From the NCBI RefSeq assembly GCF_001591365.1, contig NZ_BCUT01000006.1:62001-126000 (forward strand): a stretch of DNA of 64,000 bases, written 5' to 3'. Below the pieces are notes generated by a model that worked only from the letters and a program-made list of their open reading frames with translations, was not told the origin of the DNA and searched no databases. The translations under genes were made by a program, and so were the position numbers. Within the stretch, counting starts at the first letter, position 1, and each line of letters begins with the position of its first letter. This DNA is from Variovorax paradoxus NBRC 15149. GTDB taxonomy: Bacteria > Pseudomonadota > Gammaproteobacteria > Burkholderiales > Burkholderiaceae_C. Below, in pieces: positions 27,652-35,400 of the stretch.

Positions 27652-28498
27652 CCAACTGCGCCCGCAGTTCGGCGACTTGCCTGCGCAAGCCGTCGTTCTC
27701 GGCCGTCAGTTCGGCCACGCGCCGTTCCAGCATTTGAACGGCGTCGAGCTGCTGCCCTGCGAGCTGGTCGGCCGTGTCCGATTCGGCCGATGCCTCGCGC
27801 GGCTTGCGCCTGGCCTCGCGCACCCGCTTGGCGGCCTGCCTGAGTTCGTCCTTGCCCGCGTTCGCCGCCGAGACCTGCTCTTCGGCAGGCAGGCTGGCCA
27901 CGGCCGCCGCCGTGTTGATGGAGATCACGCCAGACTTCACGGCCGCCACCAGTTCGGGTGCGGCCTGCTTCTGGATCTTCTCGATCATCACGACCTGGTT
28001 GCTGCTCAGGCGCGCGGCCCTCGCGATGGCTTCGCGGCTGCTCAAGGGAGCGGGCGAGGGCAGGGCCGCGGCGCTCTCGGCGGGCGATTCGGCGGGCGAT
28101 TCGGCAGCGGGCGTGTCGGCGTCGAAGGGCGCGCCGTCGTCGGGCTGCGCCGTCTCGGCCAGCGCACGCGCACGGCGCTCGTCGACGATGTCCTTCTTTC
28201 TGAGCGCCAGCACGCCGCGCAGGAAGTCCGAGATGCTGCGCCGGCCGAGGTGCTGGTCGATCATCCACAGGTGCACGTCCTCGATGGTCTTGAAGCGCGT
28301 GTTCTGCACCGTCTGGAACGGCAGCCCGTGCTTCTGGCAGATGCCGTAGCGGTTGTGGCCGTCCACCAGCACATCGCCCCACAGCACCAGCGCGTCGCGG
28401 CAGCCTTCGGTGAGGATGCTGCGTTCCAGCGCTTCGTGCTCCTCCGGAGTCAATGGATCGATATAGGCTTTGAGTTCTTCGTTGACGACGATGTTCAT
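27632..28498 (-). CDS. ParB-like nuclease-domain protein
   Basis: The 288-residue product has an N-terminal ParB/Spo0J-like domain: LTPEEHEALERSILTEGCRD, then VLVDGHNRYGICQKHGLPFQ (about residues 43-62). A low-complexity Ala/Pro/Glu/Ser region (about 120-155) follows, then a helical segment with ISINTAAAVASLPAEEQ and a C-terminal coiled coil (about 245-285, LERRVAELTAENDGLRRQVA). The coiled coil resembles KfrA/ParB-type accessory proteins. The VDGHNRY motif matches ParB domains that recognise or process nucleotides. It is an orphan, with no parA or parS evident nearby, and sits next to the siderophore cluster. Confidence 0.75.
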   Translation of the reverse strand: MNIVVNEELKAYIDPLTPEEHEALERSILTEGCRDALVLWGDVLVDGHNRYGICQKHGLPFQTVQNTRFKTIEDVHLWMIDQHLGRRSISDFLRGVLALRKKDIVDERRARALAETAQPDDGAPFDADTPAAESPAESPAESAAALPSPAPLSSREAIARAARLSSNQVVMIEKIQKQAAPELVAAVKSGVISINTAAAVASLPAEEQVSAANAGKDELRQAAKRVREARRKPREASAESDTADQLAGQQLDAVQMLERRVAELTAENDGLRRQVAELRAQLATAGSP

Positions 28499-28802
28499 GG
28501 GGACGGGATCGGAGAGAGGGGCGGAATTCTAGATGCAGGGTGGGCCCGATCATCCTGCCGTCATGCAAGCGCTCCACCATCGATGAGCGGACCGGCCGAT
28601 TTCCGGCGCCCGCCTGTCTCGCTTTTGCGTGCTCGAACGTCTAATGGATATGGAGCAAGAAGAGGTCGGGACATCGGGTTTTTTTGTAGCCACAAGTAGT
28701 AATAATTCTCATTTGTATTGAAAACTTCAGGAGCACCGCCTTCATGTTGATGTGTCTGCATCCTCCCCGACCTTCTCCCGGGCGGTCCGCGCCCCGCCTC
28801 GC
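28499..28802. other. Regulatory gap upstream of the siderophore cluster
   Basis: No convincing gene lies in these 304 bp between the divergent ParB-like and sigma factor genes. The part 28680-28730 is markedly AT-rich compared with the rest of the window and contains the Fur-box-like site described separately. This is the most likely promoter region for the plus-strand siderophore operon. Confidence 0.6.
28698..28716. promoter_or_regulatory. Fur-box-like operator
   Basis: Read on the minus strand the site is ACAAATGAGAATTATTACT. It matches the E. coli 19-bp Fur consensus at 12 of 19 positions by hand alignment, and at 14 of 19 if the common GAGAATTATT core variant is used. It lies about 90 bp upstream of the sigma factor start, where Fur-Fe(II) would repress the cluster in iron-rich conditions (inference). 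Confidence 0.55.
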
Positions 28803-29348
28803 ATGATGCGAGAGCCGGTCGACAGCGCGCTGCATCTTTCGGAGCCCACGCTCGCGGAGGTCTTCATCGCGAACCGTGCCCAGCTCCTGCGCGTGGCGCG
28901 AAGGATCGTTCGCACCGCGGAGCTGGCCGACGATGTGGTGCAGGACGCCTACCTCAAGATCACCGACGGCCCTTGCGTGCGCAAGGCCGACCGGCCGATC
29001 GGCTATTGCTGCCAGGTGGTGCGCAATGTCGCGCTCGACTGCTGCCGGCGCCACACCGTCGAGGCCAACTACCGCAGCTTCGATGTCGATGTCGAAGCGC
29101 TCGACGTGGCCGGCCCGCCTTCGCCCGATCGCCTGATGCGCGAACGCCAGGCGATCCAGGCCATCGACAAGGTGCTCGCGGGGCTGCCTGCGCGCACGCG
29201 CCTGGTGTTCGAGCTCTACCGGCTCGAGGGCCTCACCCAGCGCGAGATTGCGCAGCGCCTGGGATGCGCGCTCGGACTGGTGAACGGCCTGATTGCCGAG
29301 GCGGCGCTGGCGATCAAGGAATGCGGCCGCCTGCTCGAGGACGACTGA
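28803..29348 (+). CDS. ECF sigma factor, iron-starvation (FecI/PvdS-like) type
   Basis: The 181-residue protein has sigma region 2 (FIANRAQLLRVARRIVRTAE, then LADDVVQDAYLKI, about residues 20-55) and region 4 (LPARTRLVFELYRLEGLTQR, then EIAQRLGCALGLVNGLIAEA, about 125-165). Iron-starvation sigma factors direct RNA polymerase to siderophore genes. It is the first gene of the cluster and lies behind a Fur-box-like site. The start is uncertain: ATG at 28803 or 28806 gives family length, while a GTG at 28752 would add 17 residues, and no strong ribosome-binding site decides. Control by Fur rather than by a membrane anti-sigma factor is suggested by its partner, which is only a FecR fragment. Confidence 0.85.
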   Translation: MMREPVDSALHLSEPTLAEVFIANRAQLLRVARRIVRTAELADDVVQDAYLKITDGPCVRKADRPIGYCCQVVRNVALDCCRRHTVEANYRSFDVDVEALDVAGPPSPDRLMRERQAIQAIDKVLAGLPARTRLVFELYRLEGLTQREIAQRLGCALGLVNGLIAEAALAIKECGRLLEDD

Positions 29349-29379
29349 GCCTTCGCACGCCTGCGGGATTGGTGTAGGG

Positions 29380-29405
29380 TAAAAGCCTTAACTCCCGCGC
29401 GGCGT
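29380..29405 (+). promoter_or_regulatory. Candidate ECF-sigma-type promoter
   Basis: TAAAA (29380-29384) and CGT (29403-29405) are separated by 18 bp, like the -35 TAAA(T/A) and -10 CGT elements of PvdS/OrbS-type promoters. It lies just upstream of the FecR-fragment gene. The match is short and found by eye, so it is tentative. Confidence 0.3.
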
Positions 29406-29444
29406 GCCGATGTACTGTCGCGTGATGCATCACACCCTTCACGC

Positions 29445-29648
29445 ATGACACAAGAACAGGACGATCCCATCTGGAGCACCGCATGGCAGTGGGTGCAGCG
29501 CGAGCACGACCACGAGCGCTTCGATGCCCCGGCGCGCGCCGAGATGACGGCCTGGCTTCTTGCCGATCCGCTGCACCGCAAGGCCTACGACAGAGCCGCC
29601 CGGCTGTGGCTGCTGGCCGGACTGGTGCCACCGGCCGCCAAGGAGTAG
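29445..29648 (+). CDS. Stand-alone FecR N-terminal (DUF4880) domain protein
   Basis: The 67-residue protein (MTQEQDDPIWSTAWQWVQRE at the start, then AEMTAWLLADPLHRKAYDRA) matches the cytoplasmic N-terminal domain that FecR/PupR anti-sigma regulators use to bind their sigma factor. The transmembrane helix and periplasmic FecR domain are absent: the frame stops at 29648 and no reading frame downstream continues it. It probably binds the sigma factor encoded just before it, as either an inhibitor or an activator; the sequence does not show which. It follows that gene by 96 bp. Confidence 0.75.
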   Translation: MTQEQDDPIWSTAWQWVQREHDHERFDAPARAEMTAWLLADPLHRKAYDRAARLWLLAGLVPPAAKE

Positions 29649-29678
29649 TGAACAGATCGCGTCCTGAAACGTCTTGTT

Positions 29679-29716
29679 GATCAGGAGCGATGAGATGGCC
29701 GCCTGGCCACCTGATC
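29679..29716. repeat. Structured inverted repeat before the MbtH gene
   Basis: GATCAGG (29679-29685) pairs perfectly with CCTGATC (29710-29716). Inside it TGGCC (29696-29700) pairs with GGCCA (29705-29709) around the loop GCCT. The right-hand arms are contiguous and the left-hand arms are split by a 10-nt bulge. The element ends 36 bp before the MbtH start. There is no T run, so it is not a simple terminator; it may be an operator or an mRNA processing/stability structure. Confidence 0.5.
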
Positions 29717-29752
29717 GCCTTTCACCCTGTTCAACCGCACAAGGACGCACCC

Positions 29753-30010
29753 ATGTCGACGAGCTGCTTCGATCGCGAAGACGAGACCTTCATCGTTCTG
29801 GTCAACCACGAAGACCAGTACTCCATCTGGCCCCACTGGAAGGCCGTGCCGAAGGGCTGGACAGCGGTCGAGGGCGTCAAGGGCGACAAGAAGACCGTGC
29901 TGGCCCACGTCGAGCAGAACTGGACCGACATGCGTCCCCGCTCGCTGCGCGAATGGATGGCGCAGCAGAACCCGGCGACCGGAACTGCAGCCCGAACCAC
30001 GGCTGGCTGA
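29753..30010 (+). CDS. MbtH family NRPS accessory protein
   Basis: The 85-residue protein carries the MbtH signature: NHEDQYSIWPHWKAVPKGWT (about residues 17-36), then ENWTDMRPRSL (about 57-67). MbtH proteins bind adenylation domains and make them soluble and active. The ATG at 29753 gives normal length, while upstream in-frame starts lie in the inverted-repeat region. It would serve the A domains of the adjacent assembly line. Confidence 0.94.
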   Translation: MSTSCFDREDETFIVLVNHEDQYSIWPHWKAVPKGWTAVEGVKGDKKTVLAHVEQNWTDMRPRSLREWMAQQNPATGTAARTTAG

Positions 30011-30015
30011 CGCGC

Positions 30016-30756
30016 ATGGACGCGAGCGTCTCGCTGCTGTGCCTGCCTTGTGCGGGCGCCAGCGCAACGATGTACCTGCGCTGGCGGCGGCTGCTGCCGC
30101 GCTGGGTCCACATCGTGCCCGTGGAGCTGCCCGGCCGCGGTGGCCGGCTGTCCGAGCGGCTGGTCCGGAACTTCGATGAGCTCGTCGCGCAGGTCTGCGC
30201 GGAGCAGGTCGAGGCGCTGCGCGGCGAGTTCGCGATCTTCGGCCACAGCATGGGATCGTTGCTGGCCTACGGCATCACCCGCCGGCTGCGGTCGATGGGG
30301 CGCCCGTTGCCGCTTGCGCTGCTGGCCTCCGGCAGCTGCGCACCTTCGCGGCGCGATCCCGCGCGCTTCGCCGGCAAGACCGATGACGCATCGCTCGCGG
30401 CCGAGTTGCGCAAGCAGGGCGGAACGCCCGAAGAAGCCTTCGCAAGCGCGGAACTCATGCGCATCACGCTCGACATGCTCGGTGCCGACTACCGCGTGTG
30501 CGAGAGCTTCCGATACCGCGAAGAAGAAGCGCCGCTGCCCATGCCCGTGCATGTCTTTGCCGGGCGCGAGGACGACATCGACGCGGCATCCGTCCATGCA
30601 TGGTCGGCCGAGGCGGGCGGTGTCTTCACGCTCGACTGGTTCGACGGCGGCCACTTCTTCATCCGGCAGCACGAAACAGCATTCCTGGCCGCACTCATCG
30701 AGCGGCTTGGCCAGGCCGTTGCAGGAGAGCGCCATGCGCCTCGTGTCCTGGCCTGA
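30016..30756 (+). CDS. Type II thioesterase
   Basis: The 246-residue alpha/beta hydrolase matches stand-alone thioesterases of NRPS/PKS clusters. It begins SVSLLCLPCAGASATMYLRW and has the active Ser in FGHSMGSLLAYG (about residues 75-86), Asp in FAGREDDIDA (near 185) and His in FDGGHFFI (near 215). Such enzymes remove misloaded acyl groups from carrier-protein arms. It begins 5 bp after the MbtH gene and overlaps the next gene by 23 bp. Confidence 0.92.
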   Translation: MDASVSLLCLPCAGASATMYLRWRRLLPRWVHIVPVELPGRGGRLSERLVRNFDELVAQVCAEQVEALRGEFAIFGHSMGSLLAYGITRRLRSMGRPLPLALLASGSCAPSRRDPARFAGKTDDASLAAELRKQGGTPEEAFASAELMRITLDMLGADYRVCESFRYREEEAPLPMPVHVFAGREDDIDAASVHAWSAEAGGVFTLDWFDGGHFFIRQHETAFLAALIERLGQAVAGERHAPRVLA

Positions 30757-31423
30757 CCCGCTCCCCGCAGGCATCGAGGTCCACCGCCTCGACCTCGACC
30801 TGGACGCCGATGTCTCGGCCGAGCGCCAGCTGCTGGCACTCGACGAGCGCGCGCAGGCCGACAGGTATGCGCGCAGCGCCGACCGCGTGCGCTTCACCGC
30901 CACGCGCGCGGCCCTTCGCGGCCTGCTTGCCCGACGCGTGGGCTGCCAGCCGGCCGATGTGCGGTTCGCAATGGGCCCGCACCGCAAGCCCTTCCTCGAC
31001 GTGGCCGGTGGTGATGCGCCGCTCTTCAACGTCTCGCACTCGGGCGCCCATGCGCTCATCGCGCTCGCCGATCCCCGCGTGGTGAGCGCCGTGGGCATCG
31101 ACATCGAGGCCTGCAGGAGCGACGTCGATATCGAGGCCGTCGCTTCGCTCGCCTTCACCGGCAGCGAACGCCGCGCGCTGCAGGAAGCCGGCGACCCGCT
31201 GCAGGCCCTCTACAGCCGCTGGGTGGGCAAGGAGGCGGTGCTGAAAGCCGTCGGCGTCGGCGTGGCCGAGCACCTTCAATCCATCGGCATCCATCCCGGT
31301 GCGCAGGGGCGATACGTCCTTGAATGCGCCGTTCCCGAATGGTCCGGCCTTCACGCCGTGGCGCTCGATGCGCCCACGGGCTATGCCGCCGCGCTCGCGT
31401 GGCGTGCCAAGGAATCGACATGA
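30734..31423 (+). CDS. Sfp-type 4'-phosphopantetheinyl transferase
   Basis: The 229-residue enzyme would load the phosphopantetheine arm on the carrier domains of the megasynthases. Motifs visible are FNVSHSG (near residue 97), VGIDIEACR (near 121-129, with the Mg-binding Asp and Glu) and the WVGKEAVLKA signature (near 162-171). AGGAG precedes ATG at 30734. It overlaps the type II thioesterase gene by 23 bp and the next gene by 4 bp (ATGA), so it is embedded in the operon. Confidence 0.93.
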   Translation: MRLVSWPDPLPAGIEVHRLDLDLDADVSAERQLLALDERAQADRYARSADRVRFTATRAALRGLLARRVGCQPADVRFAMGPHRKPFLDVAGGDAPLFNVSHSGAHALIALADPRVVSAVGIDIEACRSDVDIEAVASLAFTGSERRALQEAGDPLQALYSRWVGKEAVLKAVGVGVAEHLQSIGIHPGAQGRYVLECAVPEWSGLHAVALDAPTGYAAALAWRAKEST

Positions 31424-32412
31424 ATGAAACGCTCACCCGCTTCGTGCGCAGCAAGGCGCCCGCCGGCTCCGACTTGCCCGTCCTCATGACGCCCGCGCAT
31501 GCCGGCGAAGACCTGCTCTCGGCCGTGCAGCGCCTGCGTCCGCAGATCGAGGAGGCGCTGCTGCTTGCGGGCGGCGTGCTGCTGCGCGGCTTCTCGGTGC
31601 CGGCAGTGGAGACCTTCCAGCAGTTCGCCTCGTCGTTCGGCCATCCGCTGCTGAAGTACGAGTTCGCCTCCACGCCGCGCTCCGCGGTGTCGGCCTCCAC
31701 CGGCGCAGGTGTCTACACCTCGACCGAATACCCGGCGCACCAGAGCATTCCGCTGCACAACGAGCAGGCCTACACGCGCGAGTGGCCCATGAAGATCTGG
31801 TTCCACTGCGTGACCGCCTCGCTCGAAGGCGGCGAGACGCCCATTGCCGACAGCCGCGCGGTCTACCGCCGCATGCCCGGGCACATCCGCAAGCGCTTCG
31901 AGCCCGGCATCCTGTACGTGCGCAACTTCGGCGAGATGGACGTGCCATGGCAGAAGGTGTTCAACACCGAAAGCCGCGCCGAAGTCCAGGCCTTCTGCGA
32001 GCGCTCGGGCATTGCGTGGGAATGGAAGGACGACGACGGCCTGCGCACCAAACAGCTTTGCCAGGCCGTGGAGACGCATCCCGCGACCGGCGAGCAGTTG
32101 TGGTTCAACCAGGCCCACCTGTTCCACATCTCTGCGCGCGAGGCCGAGGAGCGCGAAGTGCTCGAAGAAATCTACGGCATCGAGAACGTGCCGCGCAACA
32201 CCTTCTTTGCCGACGGCTCGACCATCAGCGACGAAATCTTCGCCGAGGTGCGCGCAGTTCTCGATGCGGAGACGGTGGCCTTCCCGTGGGAGGAGGGCGA
32301 CGTGCTGATGCTTGACAACATGCTGGTGGCGCATGCGCGCTCGCCATTCAAGGGGCCGCGCAAGGTGATCGTGGCCATGGCCGAGCCGCACGGCAATCTG
32401 GGCCGCTTCTAG
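31420..32412 (+). CDS. TauD/SyrP-like Fe(II)/2-oxoglutarate hydroxylase (aspartyl beta-hydroxylase candidate)
   Basis: The 330-residue protein is a TauD-family dioxygenase. The iron ligands are visible as His and Glu in PLHNEQAYTREWP (about residues 108-120) and the distal His in MLDNMLVAHARSPF (about 296-309), with the 2-oxoglutarate Arg in GPRKVIV just after. SyrP-like members hydroxylate the beta carbon of aspartate bound to a carrier protein. The Asp-type adenylation domain in the last NRPS of this cluster gives it a clear substrate. Beta-hydroxyaspartate is a bidentate iron ligand and its iron complexes are light-sensitive. The gene overlaps the PPTase gene by 4 bp. Confidence 0.88.
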   Translation: MNETLTRFVRSKAPAGSDLPVLMTPAHAGEDLLSAVQRLRPQIEEALLLAGGVLLRGFSVPAVETFQQFASSFGHPLLKYEFASTPRSAVSASTGAGVYTSTEYPAHQSIPLHNEQAYTREWPMKIWFHCVTASLEGGETPIADSRAVYRRMPGHIRKRFEPGILYVRNFGEMDVPWQKVFNTESRAEVQAFCERSGIAWEWKDDDGLRTKQLCQAVETHPATGEQLWFNQAHLFHISAREAEEREVLEEIYGIENVPRNTFFADGSTISDEIFAEVRAVLDAETVAFPWEEGDVLMLDNMLVAHARSPFKGPRKVIVAMAEPHGNLGRF

Positions 32413-32432
32413 AACCGCAGGGAGTCCGCAGG

Positions 32433-35400
32433 ATGGAAAAGAACACACAGGCGCAGCAGGCGCCGATCTCGCCGCGCCCAACGAATTTCGTGGCGCACCT
32501 TCGCGCGCTGGCCGACGCGCGGCGCGACGACATCTGGCTCACCGTCGTGAGCGCGGTGGATGGCACGGACCGCGCAGAGCCGATCAGCTACGGCACCTTC
32601 GAGCGCCGCGTGCGCGCGCTCGCGGCCCGGCTGCAGCAGCAGTTCGCCAAAAAAGGCGAGCGCGCGCTCGTCATGCTGGACAACGGCGACCACTATGCGG
32701 TGAGCATGCTGGCCTGCTTCTACGCGGGCGTGATCGCGGTGCCGGTGTTCCCGCCGGAATCGGCGCGCCCGCAGCACCTTGCACGGCTGACCGGCATTGC
32801 CGCCGATTCGCAGGCGCGTTGCGTGCTGACTTCCGAGGCCATGGCGCGCGCGATGAATGAAACGAGCGCCGGCCTGCGCCAGTTCGGCGAAGCGGACATC
32901 GTTGCCGTCGACAGCGTGGACATCTCGCTCGCCGATGCATGGACGCCCTTCGAGCCGGCTGGCGGCGACGTCGCCTTCCTGCAATACACCTCGGGCTCCA
33001 CCTCGGCGCCCAAGGGCGTGATCGTGACGCACGGCAACCTGATGGCCAACGAGGAGGCGATCCAGCGCAGCATGGGTGTCGGCCCGGGCGACAGCTTCGT
33101 TTCGTGGGCGCCGCTCTATCACGACATGGGCCTGATCGGCGGATTGCTGCAGCCGCTCTACAGCGGCATTCCGCTGGTGCTCACCTCTCCGGGCTACTTC
33201 CTGGAGCGCCCGGTGCGCTGGCTCGAACTGATCTCGCGCCATCGCGCGACGCTCAGCGGCGGCCCCGACTTTGCCTACCGCCTGTGCCTGGAACGGGTGA
33301 AGGATGCGCAGCTGGCCCCGCTCGACCTGTCGAGCTGGCGCGTGGCCTACACCGGCGCCGAACCCGTGCGCGCCGACACCGAAATCGAATTCATCTCGCG
33401 CTTCGCATCGGCGGGTTTCGATGCGGCAGCCGTCTATCCCTGCTACGGCCTCGCCGAGGCGACGCTCTTCGTCACCGGCGGCCGCCGGGGTGGCGGCCTG
33501 GTCGCGCCCACGTTTTCCGCCGCCGGCCTCGCCAGCGGCACGGGAACGCCTGCGGACGAGGGCACGGCGCTGGTCGGCTGCGGCGACGTCGCGCCCGGCC
33601 ATCGCGTCGAGATCGTCGATGCCGAATCGCTATCGGCCGCGGCCCCCGGAAAGATCGGCGAGATCTGGGCCTGCGGCCCGAGCATCGGCCACGGCTACTG
33701 GGGCAAGGAGCGCGAAACCCGTGAGACCTTCGTCGAGCGGGACGGCCAGCGCTGGCTGCGCACCGGCGACCTCGGCTTCATGCACGAAGGCCAGCTCTAC
33801 GTCACCGGCCGCATCAAGGACCTGATCATCGTTCGCGGCCACAACATCTACCCGCAGGACATCGAGCGGCTCATCGAGGCCGAGGTCGATGCGGTGCGCA
33901 AGGGCCGCGTCGCGGTCTTCGCCACGCAGGGGCCGGGCGGCGAAGGCATCGGCGTGGCCGCCGAGGTGTCGCGCAGCATGCAGAAGCTGGTGCCGGCCGC
34001 GGTGCTGGTCGATGCGCTGGGCGCCGCTGTGAGCGAAGTGTTCGGCGAGACCTTGTCGGCCGTGCTGCTGCTCAACCCCGGCGGCATGCCCAAGACCACC
34101 AGCGGCAAGCTGCAGCGCAGTGCCTGCCGCGCGGGATGGCTCGACGGCAGTGCCGACGCGTATGCCGTCTACCAGCACGGTGCCTTCGTGCGCGGAGGCC
34201 CGGTCGAGGCTGTTGCCGAGGCGCCGCTCGACGAAGTCGAACAGGCCGTCGCCGCCATCTGGCGCGAGGTCTGCAAACACGGCGACGACCGCCCGCTCGG
34301 TCGCGATGCCCACTTCTTCAACCGCGGCGGCAGCTCCCTCACCGCCACGCACGCGGCCGCGCGCATCGGCGCGCGCTGGCAGATCGACTTTCCCGCGCGC
34401 AGGCTCTTCGAGCAACCGCGCCTTCGCGACTGCGCGTCGGTCATCCGCGAACTGCAGCGGCAGGGCGTGCGCCCGCAGCCCGCGCCAATCGCCGTGCTCT
34501 CCGCGGAGCGGCGGCTGTTGCCATTGCCGCTCTCGCACGCGCAGGAGCGCCAGTGGTTCCTCTGGCAGATCGATCCCGAGAGCGCGGCCTACCACGTGAG
34601 CGGCGCGCTGCGCCTGGCCGGCGCGTTGCGGGTCGATGCCCTGCAAGCAGCGCTCGACGATCTGGTGGCGCGCCACGAGTCGCTGCGCACGGTCTTCAGC
34701 GCCGGTGCCGATGGCAGCGTGGAGCAATGGATCAGGCCGGGCGGCTCCGTGCCGCTGGCGCTGGTCGACCTGCGCGGCGCCGAAGCCGAAGCCGATGCCC
34801 GATTGGACGAAGCCACGCGGCGTCTTAAGGCCGAGCCCTTCGACCTCACGCAGGGCCCGCTGCTGCGCGCCGCGCTGATCCGCACCGCCAACGAGGTGCA
34901 TGTGCTCGCCGTGGTGATGCATCACATCGTGTCCGACGGTGCCTCGATGCAGTTGCTGATCGACGAACTGGCCGCAGGCTACGCCGCGCAGCTGAAGGGC
35001 GACACCGTGCGCCTGCCCGCGCCGCGCATCCAGTACGCCGACCATGCGCTCTGGCAGCGCGAGTGGCTGGCGGCGGGCGAGGGCGAGCGGCAGCTGGCCT
35101 GGTGGCGCACGCAGCTCGGCGACATGCACACCGTGCTCGACCTGCGCACCGACCACCCGCGCAAGCCGCAAGCCGGCTACGGCGCTGCGCGTCACGCCTT
35201 CGAGCTTCCGGCAAGCCTGCTCGCGCAGTTGCGCAAGGCCGCGGACGGCGGTGGCGCCACGCTCTTCATGGTGCTGTTGGCCGGCTTCCAGGCGCTGCTG
35301 CACCGCTACACGGGCCAGGAAGACATCCGCATCGGCGCACCGTTTGCCAACCGCAATCGCGTGGAAGCCGAAGGCGTGGTCGGCCTGTTCGTCAACACGC

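Noticed and set aside
29445..30756. A frameshifted full-length FecR gene.
   Set aside because: No frame downstream of 29648 continues a FecR transmembrane or periplasmic domain; the next coding sequence is MbtH. The short protein looks complete, not broken.
32433..34200. The first domain of the loading NRPS as an acyl-CoA ligase acting in catabolism.
   Set aside because: It is fused to a carrier domain and C-A-T in one chain and opens a siderophore operon, so a fatty acyl-AMP ligase loading role fits better.
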